From: Brevibacillus agri
Lineage (GTDB): Bacteria; Bacillota; Bacilli; Brevibacillales; Brevibacillaceae
Direction: 5' to 3'
NCBI RefSeq assembly: GCF_004117055.1
Contig: NZ_CP026363.1
Location: 2,844,001-2,908,000 of the forward strand
Length of the DNA stretch: 64,000 bases
Part shown: piece by piece, positions 52,099-59,861 of the stretch
Position numbering within the stretch: the first letter of the stretch is position 1
Layout of the letters: each line of letters starts with the position of its first letter
Notes under the pieces: model-generated
Database searches by the model: none
What the model saw: only the letters and a program-made list of their open reading frames with translations
What the model was told of the DNA's origin: nothing
Program-made: the position numbers and the translations under genes

Positions 52099-52611
52099 AT
52101 GACCCAATATGCTGGACTTCGTGAATTGGCCCAATTGATTCGCAGACTGGAGCCGCAGCTCGCAGGGGCGTCCCTGAGCATTTTGGCCCATGAAAATAAA
52201 GAAGAGATCGCTTCGCTTCTGGTGGATGGACTTGGCAGCGGCGTTTCGGTTCAAAACAGCTCCGGCGAGTACGCCAACCATCTGGCGAATTTGCGCGTGG
52301 GAGCGAACAAATACACGTTTGCCCAGGACTGGCGCGAAGTGTACATCAGCGAGATCAACTACTGCGCCTGTCGGATCCCTCCGGGCGCTCACGGTCTGTT
52401 GGTGCACCATACCGACTATCCGGGCGTCATTTACGACGTGTCCCGCAAGCTGGCTGACCACGAGATCAATATTTCCAAGATGAATGTGTCGCGTGAGCAA
52501 AAGGGGAAAAACGCCCTGTTGATTTGCGTCACCGACGAAGAGATTACGCCAACTGTCGTAGCTGCCATCGAGGAGCTGCCGCAGATCAACAAGGTGTTGT
52601 CTCTGCAATAG
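52099..52611 (+). CDS. Orphan SerA-type regulatory (ASB plus ACT) domain protein
   Basis: A 170-residue protein. The last 75 residues, HGLLVHHTDYPGVIYDVSRK with LADHEINISKMNVSREQKG and LLICVTDEEITPTVVAAIEE, are a clear ACT domain of the type that ends D-3-phosphoglycerate dehydrogenase (SerA). The first 90 residues look like the intervening domain of SerA. The dehydrogenase itself is absent. It may bind serine or another amino acid and regulate a partner; that is inference. Confidence 0.7.
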   Translation: MTQYAGLRELAQLIRRLEPQLAGASLSILAHENKEEIASLLVDGLGSGVSVQNSSGEYANHLANLRVGANKYTFAQDWREVYISEINYCACRIPPGAHGLLVHHTDYPGVIYDVSRKLADHEINISKMNVSREQKGKNALLICVTDEEITPTVVAAIEELPQINKVLSLQ

Positions 52612-52638
52612 GCGAAAAGAGCAGTAGTGCATGCATGG

Positions 52639-52669
52639 CCGCTCATCGTTTTCGTATGGGCGGTTTTTT
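52639..52669 (+). terminator. Intrinsic terminator of the mnmA unit
   Basis: CCGCTCAT and ATGGGCGG (one T-G), 9-nt loop, six T. Confidence 0.8.
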
Positions 52670-52736
52670 GCGTGTGCCGACTGCCTTGTTTGCTTGCTTG
52701 TGTGCATGGAGCGAGGCAAAGAAAAAACTGCCCTGA

Positions 52737-53558
52737 CTAGCGGGCAGTTGGCTTGGAAGCAAAGCGAATGGCGTGACTGATGAGGACGTGCAGGACAGAC
52801 GTGTGGTTTTCGTCCGGAAATTGGCGGAACGACGCTTCGATCTGCCCGTTGCCCATGGCGGACAACCGTTCAGCCATCGCCTGCGCCTTGACGTTGACGT
52901 GGAAGCGGCCGTCGTTTTCCAGCTCCCCGATGGCGAGCAGCGCTCTGACCCGCAAGTCGTCTGTGAGCAGGGACGGCAGGCGGCGCTCCTCTTCCAGCAG
53001 GACGCTTTCGTTCCAGTGGATCGACGGGCTGCCGGCGATGTAGCATTGGTACGCGTGTGGCCGGGTCAGCAAGGCATGCAGCACGAGCAAGCCGCCGAGC
53101 GAATGTCCGAAAATCGTTTGCCGCGTGCGGTCGACGGGCAAGTCCTTTTCGATCGCGGGCTTCACCGTGTCTTCGATGAAGCTGAGGAAGCCTTCTGCCC
53201 CGCCCATTTCCGGCCATTCGCCGCCGCGCGGATGAGCGGGCAGCTCGGATGCGGGAACGACATGGGTGAAGTCGTAGTAGCGCGATGGGTGGAACGGCGC
53301 TTCTGTCGGGTAGCCGATGCCGACGACGATGGCCGGATCGACGCCCGTTCTTTCCGGAACCCGGCATTGCAGGCGAATCGCTTCGGTCATGGTGCCAAAC
53401 ACCGAGTTGGCATCCAGCAAGTAAATGACCGGGAAGCCGGACGGCGGCAAAGCCACGTCGGGGATGCTGACGAAGATGTGGAACGTGCGGTCGTTGTATG
53501 TCATTTTTCTCGTTTGCGAACGCGGAATGGCTACTGCTTCATAAACCGTGCTTTCCAT
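52737..53558 (-). CDS. Alpha/beta hydrolase, siderophore-esterase-like (BesA/IroE type)
   Basis: A 273-residue serine esterase. It has FPVIYLLDANSVFGTMTEAI, AIVVGIGYPTEAPFHPSRYY with DFT, the nucleophile elbow QTIFGHSLGGLLVLHALLT, and FPDENHTSV with the catalytic His. This set is that of IroE and the bacillibactin esterase BesA, which open ferric trilactone siderophores in the cytosol. A Fur-like sequence lies about 90 bases upstream. No siderophore transport genes are in the window. GTG/ATG choice: ATG 53558 at the 3-prime end of a GGAGAGTGACCCC leader. Confidence 0.82.
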   Translation of the reverse strand: MESTVYEAVAIPRSQTRKMTYNDRTFHIFVSIPDVALPPSGFPVIYLLDANSVFGTMTEAIRLQCRVPERTGVDPAIVVGIGYPTEAPFHPSRYYDFTHVVPASELPAHPRGGEWPEMGGAEGFLSFIEDTVKPAIEKDLPVDRTRQTIFGHSLGGLLVLHALLTRPHAYQCYIAGSPSIHWNESVLLEEERRLPSLLTDDLRVRALLAIGELENDGRFHVNVKAQAMAERLSAMGNGQIEASFRQFPDENHTSVLHVLISHAIRFASKPTAR

Positions 53559-53650
53559 CAGGGGTCACTCTCCAATCGGCCGGTGGCGTTACCTTTTTTG
53601 TGCATGAAACCTATTATATGGACGCAAACCAGAGATTGGCAATAGAGAAA

Positions 53651-53665
53651 TGAGAGAGATTATCA
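53651..53665 (-). promoter_or_regulatory. Fur-box-like site upstream of the esterase gene
   Basis: TGAGAGA-G-ATTATCA: the second half matches the 7-1-7 Fur consensus TGATAAT-N-ATTATCA at all seven bases, the first at four. Confidence 0.4.
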
Positions 53666-53743
53666 GTCGCCAAAATAGAGCATGCCGAGCTTGACTCCTA
53701 CGATATATTGAGGTAAAGTAAGTTTTACCAACTACATATTGAT

Positions 53744-53917
53744 GCGGACAGGTGTTTGCCACGCTATATTTGGTAGACTTAATAGGGAAGTCGGTGAAAT
53801 TCCGACGCGGTCCCGCCACTGTGATGAGAGAGTTCCATTTGGTTTTTGCGCCACTGATTCAGCCGATCGGGAAGGCACGAATGGAGCGATGACCCCGAGC
53901 CAGGAGACCTGCCTGAC
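53744..53917 (+). ncRNA. Cobalamin riboswitch upstream of nrdIEF
   Basis: The B12-box elements are complete: GACAGGTG at the start, GGGAAGTCGGTGAAATTCCG, then GCGGTCCCGCCACTGTGATG, and CAGGAGACCTGCCTG at the end. A peripheral stem TCCATT/AATGGA (53834-53839 with 53880-53885) completes the fold. It sits 340 bases before nrdI on the same strand. Binding of adenosylcobalamin should reduce expression of the B12-independent reductase. Confidence 0.95.
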
Positions 53918-53960
53918 CGTCAGCACTGTGTAACCTACGGGAGATAGGGAAGTGTTCGAG

Positions 53961-54044
53961 CGCTCCATTCGTTTTTCGGCGGATGGATACGATGGGGATC
54001 ATCATGCGCATTCGACATTTTGGCGTCGGATGCGCTTTTACTTT
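53961..54044 (+). terminator. Expression platform of the nrd riboswitch
   Basis: GCGCATTCGAC (54006-54016) and GTCGGATGCGC (54025-54035, one T-G) form an 11-bp hairpin followed by TTTTACTTT. Upstream, CGCTCCATTCG (53961-53971) is followed by five T and is exactly complementary to 53878-53888 inside the aptamer, offering an alternative fold. Confidence 0.65.
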
Positions 54045-54083
54045 GGCTAAAAAAGTATAGAACAGCAGTAAAGGATGAGGGAC

Positions 54084-54443
54084 ATGTTAATCGCTTTTGA
54101 TTCGAAAACAGGAAACGTGAGACGATTCGTCAGCAAGCTCGATCTGCCGCACGTGGAGATTGATCCGGAGATGGTGATCGACGAGCCGTTCATTCTGGTC
54201 ACGTACACGACAGGCTTTGGCCAGGTGCCGGAGAAGGTGGACCGTTTTCTGAAGCGGAATCATGTCTATTTGCGCGGCGTGTCAGCCAGCGGCAACCGCA
54301 ACTGGGGAGCCAGCTTTGCCAAAAGCGCAGACACGATCGCCAGCCAATATGGCGTTCCGGTCATTTCCAAATTCGAACTGTCCGGTACCGGCCGTGACGT
54401 GGAACAATTTACGAGTGGGGTGGCAGCAATTGCGACACATTGA
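54084..54443 (+). CDS. nrdI: Ribonucleotide reductase flavodoxin NrdI
   Basis: A 119-residue flavodoxin-like protein that activates the manganese cofactor of NrdF with superoxide. It has LIAFDSKTGNVRRFVSKLD, FILVTYTTGFGQVPEKVDRF and VSASGNRNWGASFAKSAD, all NrdI marks. ATG 54084 is preferred to ATG 54075 by the AAGGA spacing. Its end overlaps nrdE by 14 bases. Confidence 0.95.
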   Translation: MLIAFDSKTGNVRRFVSKLDLPHVEIDPEMVIDEPFILVTYTTGFGQVPEKVDRFLKRNHVYLRGVSASGNRNWGASFAKSADTIASQYGVPVISKFELSGTGRDVEQFTSGVAAIATH

Positions 54444-56514
54444 ATTGAACAACCAACTGATGCAGCGAGGAAGCGACGGATTTTACCAACTGGAAAAGGA
54501 CAGAGAGGCAGTCGCGGTCTTCATGGAAGAAGTACAGGCGAAGACGATGACCTTCAACAGCGTGAAAGAGCGCATGGACTATTTGATCGAAAATGACTTT
54601 TATGAAAATGTGTATGAAAGCTACACGGTTGAACAGGTCGATGAAGTGTTCCGCCTGGCGCATGACGCTGGTTTTCAATTCGCTTCGTACATGGCTATCT
54701 CCAAGTTTTACAAAGACTACGCCCTGAAAACAGACGACAAATCGATGTATCTGGAGCAGTACCCGGATCGGGTGGCGATTGTGGCGCTCTCGCTCGGGCG
54801 CGGAGACTTCGAACTGGCGAAGCGGCTGACCGTGTCGATGATGGACCAGCGACTCCAGCCGGCGACGCCGACGTTCCTCAATGCGGGGAAAAGCCGCCGC
54901 GGCGAAATGGTCTCCTGCTTCCTGCTGGAAATGGACGACTCCTTGAACTCGATCAACTACGTTCTCGGCACTTGCATGCAGCTTTCGAAAATCGGCGGCG
55001 GCGTGGCCGTCAACCTGTCCAAGCTGCGCGGGCGCGGAGAGCCGATCAAAGGCGTCGAGGGCGCAGCCAAGGGCGTCATGCCTGTACTCAAGCTGCTGGA
55101 GGACGCGTTTTCCTACGCCGATCAGATGGGGCAGCGCAAAGGCTCCGGGGCAGCCTACTACAACATCTTCGGCTGGGATATCAACGAGTTTCTCGATTGC
55201 AAAAAGATCAATGCCGATGAAAAGTCGCGGATCAAGACGCTGTCGATCGGCCTGATCGTGCCGAATGTGTTTTACAAGCTGGCAGAGGAAAACAAGCCGT
55301 TGACAGTGTTCGCTCCTTACTCCGTCTACAAGGAGTACGGCGCCCATCTGGATGATCTGGATCTCGACGAGATGTACGACGAGCTGGTGGCAAACGAGCG
55401 CGTCAAGAAAAAGGTAGTCATGAGCGCCCGCGAAATGCTCACCAAGATCGCGATGATCCAGATGGAGTCGGGCTACCCGTACATCATGAACAAGACGAAC
55501 GCGAACAAAAATCACGCGCTGAAGGACATCGGCTCCGTGAAAATGTCCAACCTGTGCACGGAAATTTTCCAGCTCCAGGAGACGTCCACGATTACCAACT
55601 ACGGCGAGCCGGACATCATCCGCCGCGACATTAGCTGCAATCTCGCTTCCTTGAACATCGTCAACGTGATGGAGCACAAAAAAGTGCGCGAATCCGTGCG
55701 CGAGGGCATCGAGGCGATCACCGCCGTGAGCGATGTGACCCGCGTGGAAAATGCGCCAGGCGTGCAAAAGGCCAACCGCGAGCTGCATTCCGTCGGGCTG
55801 GGTGCGATGAACCTGAACGGCTACCTGGCGAAAAACAAGATCGCCTACGAGAGCGAGGAAGCAAAAGACTTCGCCCGCACGTTCTTCATGATGATGAACT
55901 TCTACTCGCTGGAAATGAGCATGGAGATCGCCATGGCCAAAGGGGAAACCTTCATGGGCTTCGAGCAGTCGGAGTACGCCAAAGGCACGTATTTTGACAA
56001 ATACCTCGCAAACGACTACCGTCCGCGCACGGAAAAAGGCAAGCAACTGTTCGCAGGCATGCACATTCCGACGCCGGAGGATTGGGCCGCGCTCAAGCAA
56101 AAGGTGCAGAAGAACGGACTGTATCACGCGTACCGTCTGGCGATTGCGCCGACGCAGAGCATTTCCTACATTCAGAATGCGACGTCGAGCGTGATGCCGG
56201 TTGTCGAGCACATCGAAACGAGAACGTACGCGAACTCGACGACCTACTACCCGATGCCGTATTTGTCGCAGGAAAACTATTTTTACTACAAATCTGCCTA
56301 TGTGATCGACCAGTTCAAAGTGATCGATCTGATCGCCGAAATCCAGGAGCATGTGGACCAAGGCATTTCCACCGTGCTGCACGTCAACAGCAACATCTCG
56401 ACCAGAGAGCTGGCGCGCTACTATATTTACGCCGCGAAAAAAGGCTTGAAGTCGCTCTACTACACGCGCACCAAGCATTTGACGGTAGAAGAGTGCATTA
56501 GCTGCGCCGTTTAA
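54430..56514 (+). CDS. nrdE: Class Ib ribonucleoside-diphosphate reductase alpha subunit NrdE
   Basis: A 694-residue catalytic subunit that reduces NDPs to dNDPs. Landmarks: DGFYQLEKDREAVAVFMEEV near the start, TPTFLNAGKSRRGEMVSCFL with one redox Cys, NLCTEIFQLQETSTITNYG with the thiyl-radical Cys, and the C-terminal shuttle pair EECISCAV. The short N-terminus without an ATP cone is typical of class Ib. TTG 54430 (GGGGTGG upstream, RHIELNNQL start) is chosen; the longer frame would run through nrdI. Confidence 0.96.
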   Translation: MRHIELNNQLMQRGSDGFYQLEKDREAVAVFMEEVQAKTMTFNSVKERMDYLIENDFYENVYESYTVEQVDEVFRLAHDAGFQFASYMAISKFYKDYALKTDDKSMYLEQYPDRVAIVALSLGRGDFELAKRLTVSMMDQRLQPATPTFLNAGKSRRGEMVSCFLLEMDDSLNSINYVLGTCMQLSKIGGGVAVNLSKLRGRGEPIKGVEGAAKGVMPVLKLLEDAFSYADQMGQRKGSGAAYYNIFGWDINEFLDCKKINADEKSRIKTLSIGLIVPNVFYKLAEENKPLTVFAPYSVYKEYGAHLDDLDLDEMYDELVANERVKKKVVMSAREMLTKIAMIQMESGYPYIMNKTNANKNHALKDIGSVKMSNLCTEIFQLQETSTITNYGEPDIIRRDISCNLASLNIVNVMEHKKVRESVREGIEAITAVSDVTRVENAPGVQKANRELHSVGLGAMNLNGYLAKNKIAYESEEAKDFARTFFMMMNFYSLEMSMEIAMAKGETFMGFEQSEYAKGTYFDKYLANDYRPRTEKGKQLFAGMHIPTPEDWAALKQKVQKNGLYHAYRLAIAPTQSISYIQNATSSVMPVVEHIETRTYANSTTYYPMPYLSQENYFYYKSAYVIDQFKVIDLIAEIQEHVDQGISTVLHVNSNISTRELARYYIYAAKKGLKSLYYTRTKHLTVEECISCAV

Positions 56515-56578
56515 GCCGTTTACTGTGAGGAACCATCCGGCATGGAACAAAGTTTTTTCAGAGAAGAGGAACGCCCTA

Positions 56579-57532
56579 ATGAAAGCTGTCAATTGGAACA
56601 GGCCAGACGACGATTTTACGATGACGTTTTGGAACCAGAACATCATGCAGTTCTGGACCGATGACGAGATTCCGCTCTCGGATGACAAAATGTCCTGGAT
56701 GGAGCTCAGCGCTTCGGAACGGGACACGTACAAAAAAGTGCTCGGCGGACTGACTTTGCTCGACACCGTGCAAGGCGGCGTCGGGATGCCGAAAATCATG
56801 GAGCATGTGGACGGGCTGCAGCGCAAAGCCGTCCTGGCTTTCATGGGCATGATGGAGCAAATCCACGCCAAATCGTACAGCAGCATTTTCACGACGCTCG
56901 CGGCCACGGAGGAAATTGACGAAATTTTTGCCTGGGTGGAGCAGAGTCCGCATCTGCAAAAGAAAGCGGCGCTGATCGCAAAGCGCTACCAGGAGATCGA
57001 GACGCCAAAAGATTTGTACATGGCGATGGTCGCCTCCGTCTTTTTGGAAAGCTACCTGTTTTACAGCGGCTTTTTCTACCCGCTCTTTTTGGCCGGGCAG
57101 GGCAAGATGACGAGCAGCGGCGAAATCATCGACCTGATCGTCCGGGACGAGAGCATTCACGGCCTGTACGTCGGCGTGCTCGCGCAGGAAGTGTACCAGC
57201 GGCTCAGCGTCGTGGAGCAGGCGACGGTCAAAGAGGAGCTGTACGCGCTATTGCACGAGCTGCACCAAAACGAAGAGGAGTACACTGTCTCCTTGTACAC
57301 AGAGATTGGCCTGGCGGACGAGGTGTTGGCCTACGTGCGATACAACGCGAACAAAGCGTTGATGAATCTGGGGCTGGAGCCGTTTTTCCCCGAGGAGGAA
57401 GTCAACCCGATCGTCTTGAACGGGATTCGCACGCACACGAAGCAGCATGATTTCTTCTCGAAAAAAGGCAATGGCTACGTCCGCACGCTCAACGTCGAGC
57501 CGCTGACGGATGACGATTTTCGCTTTGAGTAA
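56579..57532 (+). CDS. nrdF: Class Ib ribonucleoside-diphosphate reductase beta subunit NrdF
   Basis: A 317-residue radical-generating subunit. Metal ligands and the radical Tyr are visible: LLDTVQGGVGMPKI (Asp), FMGMMEQIHAKSYSSIFTTL (Glu, His, Tyr), FLESYLFYSGFF (Glu) and LIVRDESIHGLYVG (Glu, His). ATG 56579 has AGAGG upstream; the longer frame start lies nine bases after the nrdE stop with no ribosome site. With NrdI it makes a cofactor needing neither B12 nor anaerobiosis. Confidence 0.95.
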   Translation: MKAVNWNRPDDDFTMTFWNQNIMQFWTDDEIPLSDDKMSWMELSASERDTYKKVLGGLTLLDTVQGGVGMPKIMEHVDGLQRKAVLAFMGMMEQIHAKSYSSIFTTLAATEEIDEIFAWVEQSPHLQKKAALIAKRYQEIETPKDLYMAMVASVFLESYLFYSGFFYPLFLAGQGKMTSSGEIIDLIVRDESIHGLYVGVLAQEVYQRLSVVEQATVKEELYALLHELHQNEEEYTVSLYTEIGLADEVLAYVRYNANKALMNLGLEPFFPEEEVNPIVLNGIRTHTKQHDFFSKKGNGYVRTLNVEPLTDDDFRFE

Positions 57533-57537
57533 AAAAG

Positions 57538-57586
57538 TTAAACGATCGTTTAAAAGGGTTGCTGTCTACAGACGGCAGCCTTTTTG
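57538..57586 (+). terminator. Palindrome and intrinsic terminator after nrdF
   Basis: A perfect 16-base palindrome TTAAACGATCGTTTAA (57538-57553) begins six bases after the stop. It is followed by GGTTGCTGTC/GACGGCAGCC (57557-57580, two T-G) with a 4-nt loop and five T. Confidence 0.85.
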
Positions 57587-58016
57587 TCGTGCCCGTTACG
57601 CGAAAAGGGGCGAGCGGCGCGCATGCACAGGCGCGCGCGAAGTAGCGGATGAGTTGCCCACATTCCTTCCTGTGAGATTTTCTCGATCAAGAATCTTTTA
57701 TAGAAAGGAATAAAAGAATTCTTCATTTTAAAATACCTTTTCATTCATATTTATGTTATAAATAAATGATGTGTCGGCTCTTTTGATTGCCATCCGGTCG
57801 AGCCGAGTTGGGCTTAGGCTGGAACAGCAAAGCGGCAGTGACGAGAGTCGCAGAATCATCGTGTCATGCGTCTGGAGGACTGATTTATCTGACAATGAAT
57901 CCAGTGTTATCCAGTTTGGCTGGAGGCTGGACGAGCCGCTAGACTTCGTGAATTTTTTCACTAATCTGAGGGTTCCTTACAAGGCCCTTCGTTCTTACTC
58001 ACAGGAGGTTTTTGTC
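57587..58016 (+). promoter_or_regulatory. Long leader region of brnQ
   Basis: The frame of brnQ is open through this region but its protein-like content is poor and a strong ribosome site lies only at 58003. Structures seen: TCGGCTC/GAGCCGA (about 57775-57805) and a double pair TCCAG..TCCAG/CTGGA..CTGGA (57900-57931). No T-box GGTGGNACCGCG core and no CodY box were found. Confidence 0.45.
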
Positions 58017-59369
58017 ATGCTTCAAAAAGTTTCATATTCGTTTATCGTCATCATCGGATTTATGCTGTTTGCGCTGTTTTTCGGAGCAGGCAACCTGATT
58101 TTTCCACCGATGCTGGGACAGATGGCGGGAACGAACGTCTGGGAAGCCAACGCCGGTTTTCTCGTGACAGGGGTTGGCTTGCCACTTTTGGCAATTACAG
58201 CGTTGGTGTATTCAGGTAAAGACGATTTGCGTTCGCTCGCAAGCCGTGTGCACCCGCTGTTCGGTCTTGTTTTCACGATTTTGCTCTATTTGGCGATCGG
58301 GCCGTTTTTTGCGATTCCGCGCTCCGGGAATGTTTCGTTTGAGATCGGGATCAAGCCGTTCTTGTCCGAGCAGGCCGGGCCTTTGCCGTTGATTGTGTTT
58401 ACCGTCTTGTTCTTCACGCTCGCTTGCCTGTTGTCGCTCAATCCAGGAAAAATTATCAATGTAGTCGGAAAAGTCTTGACACCGATGAAGCTGACGTTTA
58501 TCGGCATCATCGTCCTGACGGCGATTGTGTATCCGATTGGCGAGCTGCAAGCGCCAGTGGGCGATTACCAGTCCAAGGCGTTTTTCAAAGGATTCCAGGA
58601 CGGCTATTTGACGCTGGACGCGCTCGGGGCGTTTGTATTCGGCATCATCATCGTCAATGCGATCAAGGAAAAAGGGGTTACGTCGAAAAAGCAAATTTTG
58701 CTGACGTGCGCCAAAGCAACGCTGATTGCGGGTGCGCTCCTGGCGTTTTTCTACTCGGTGCTTGCCTACATGGGCGCTTCCAGCGTGGAAAAGCTCGGCC
58801 ATTTGGAAAACGGGGCGCAAATTTTGGCCAAAGTGTCGAATTATTACTTCGGTTCTTACGGCGGCCTGCTGCTCGGCCTGATGATTACTGCGGCGTGCCT
58901 GACGACCAGCGTCGGATTGATTACGGCGTGCTCGTCGTATTTCCACGCGATGTTTCCGCGCATTTCGTATAAAAAGTTTGCCGTCATTTTGGCTGTGTTC
59001 AGTACGCTCGTCGCCAATATCGGGTTGACTGCGCTCATCAAGGTGTCTGTTCCGATTTTGACGACGATGTACCCAATCGCCATCTCGCTGATCTTTTTGA
59101 CGTTTTTGCATCAAGGGTTTGGCGGTCGGCCAGAGGTGTATCAAGGCAGCTTGTTCGGTACGTTTCTCGTCAGCCTGTTTGACGGGCTGAATGCTGCCGG
59201 GGTCGAGCTTGCGGCGATCAACGACGTCTTTTCCCGCTACTTGCCGATGTACACGATCGGCCTGGGCTGGCTGCTGCCTGCATTGATCGGGGGCGTTGGC
59301 GGCTACCTCGTTTATTTGATGCGCAAACCATCGCTGCGCGCGCGTGAGCTTCGCCTGACCAAGCAATAG
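58017..59369 (+). CDS. brnQ: Branched-chain amino acid transporter BrnQ
   Basis: A 450-residue sodium-coupled carrier for Leu, Ile and Val with about 12 spans. The start SYSFIVIIGFMLFALFFGAG with NLIFPPMLGQMAG is the LIVCS family signature, and PRSGNVSFEIGIKPF and LNPGKIINVVGKVLTPMKLT also fit. ATG 58017 has AGGAGG eight bases upstream. Single gene with a long leader; lies between the two B12-riboswitch units without an obvious link to them. Confidence 0.94.
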   Translation: MLQKVSYSFIVIIGFMLFALFFGAGNLIFPPMLGQMAGTNVWEANAGFLVTGVGLPLLAITALVYSGKDDLRSLASRVHPLFGLVFTILLYLAIGPFFAIPRSGNVSFEIGIKPFLSEQAGPLPLIVFTVLFFTLACLLSLNPGKIINVVGKVLTPMKLTFIGIIVLTAIVYPIGELQAPVGDYQSKAFFKGFQDGYLTLDALGAFVFGIIIVNAIKEKGVTSKKQILLTCAKATLIAGALLAFFYSVLAYMGASSVEKLGHLENGAQILAKVSNYYFGSYGGLLLGLMITAACLTTSVGLITACSSYFHAMFPRISYKKFAVILAVFSTLVANIGLTALIKVSVPILTTMYPIAISLIFLTFLHQGFGGRPEVYQGSLFGTFLVSLFDGLNAAGVELAAINDVFSRYLPMYTIGLGWLLPALIGGVGGYLVYLMRKPSLRARELRLTKQ

Positions 59370-59528
59370 GACAGGCATTATGAGGAAGCAGCCTGAACGT
59401 TGACATCAGTTTGCAAAGTGGAAATAGTTTAGCATGACAAAAACTGGTTTACGTGTTACTGTATGAAGAAAGGTGTGTCCCGCCCATTTTTGGGGCACAT
59501 GCACTCATACCGACAATTTCATATGAGT

Positions 59529-59703
59529 GGAGACAGGTTCCTTGGCGATGAATATCGGCGCAAGGATGAAAAGGGAAGTCGGTGAGAATCCGACACGGTC
59601 CCGCCACTGTATGAGGGGAGTTTGCACAACTTTTGGCCACTGGTCGAGCTGACTGGGAAGGCGTTGTGCAGATCATGATCCTCAAGTCAGGAGACCTGCC
59701 TGT
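59529..59703 (+). ncRNA. Cobalamin riboswitch upstream of metE
   Basis: Elements in order: AGACAGGTTCC, GGGAAGTCGGTGAGAATCCG, then CGGTCCCGCCACTGTATGAG, the peripheral stem TGCACAAC/GTTGTGCA (59623-59630 with 59663-59670), and AGTCAGGAGACCTGCCTG. It should shut off the B12-independent methionine synthase when cobalamin allows MetH to work. Confidence 0.95.
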
Positions 59704-59771
59704 TTCGACAACACTGCTTAACCTACGGGAGATAGGGAGGTGTTAGGATGCTGTGATCTCAGTGTTTATTT

Positions 59772-59814
59772 GGCATTTCTAACGTTCTTTCTGATCGTTG
59801 GAGATGCCTTTTTT
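59772..59814 (+). terminator. Terminator of the metE riboswitch
   Basis: GGCATTTCTAACG and CGTTGGAGATGCC pair with one G-T and one mismatch around an 11-nt loop, then six T, 70 bases past the aptamer and 48 bases before metE. Control is therefore probably by premature termination. Confidence 0.8.
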
Positions 59815-59861
59815 ATTGGGCGAAATCGAAAAAATGATCGCAAAGGATGGAGAGGAAGCAA

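Noticed and set aside
54409-56907. 832-codon minus-strand ORF opposite nrdE
   Set aside because: Shadow; nrdE and nrdF on the plus strand have full catalytic motifs.
57740-58016. T-box leader for brnQ
   Set aside because: Looked for the conserved GGTGGNACCGCG antiterminator and a following terminator; neither is present.
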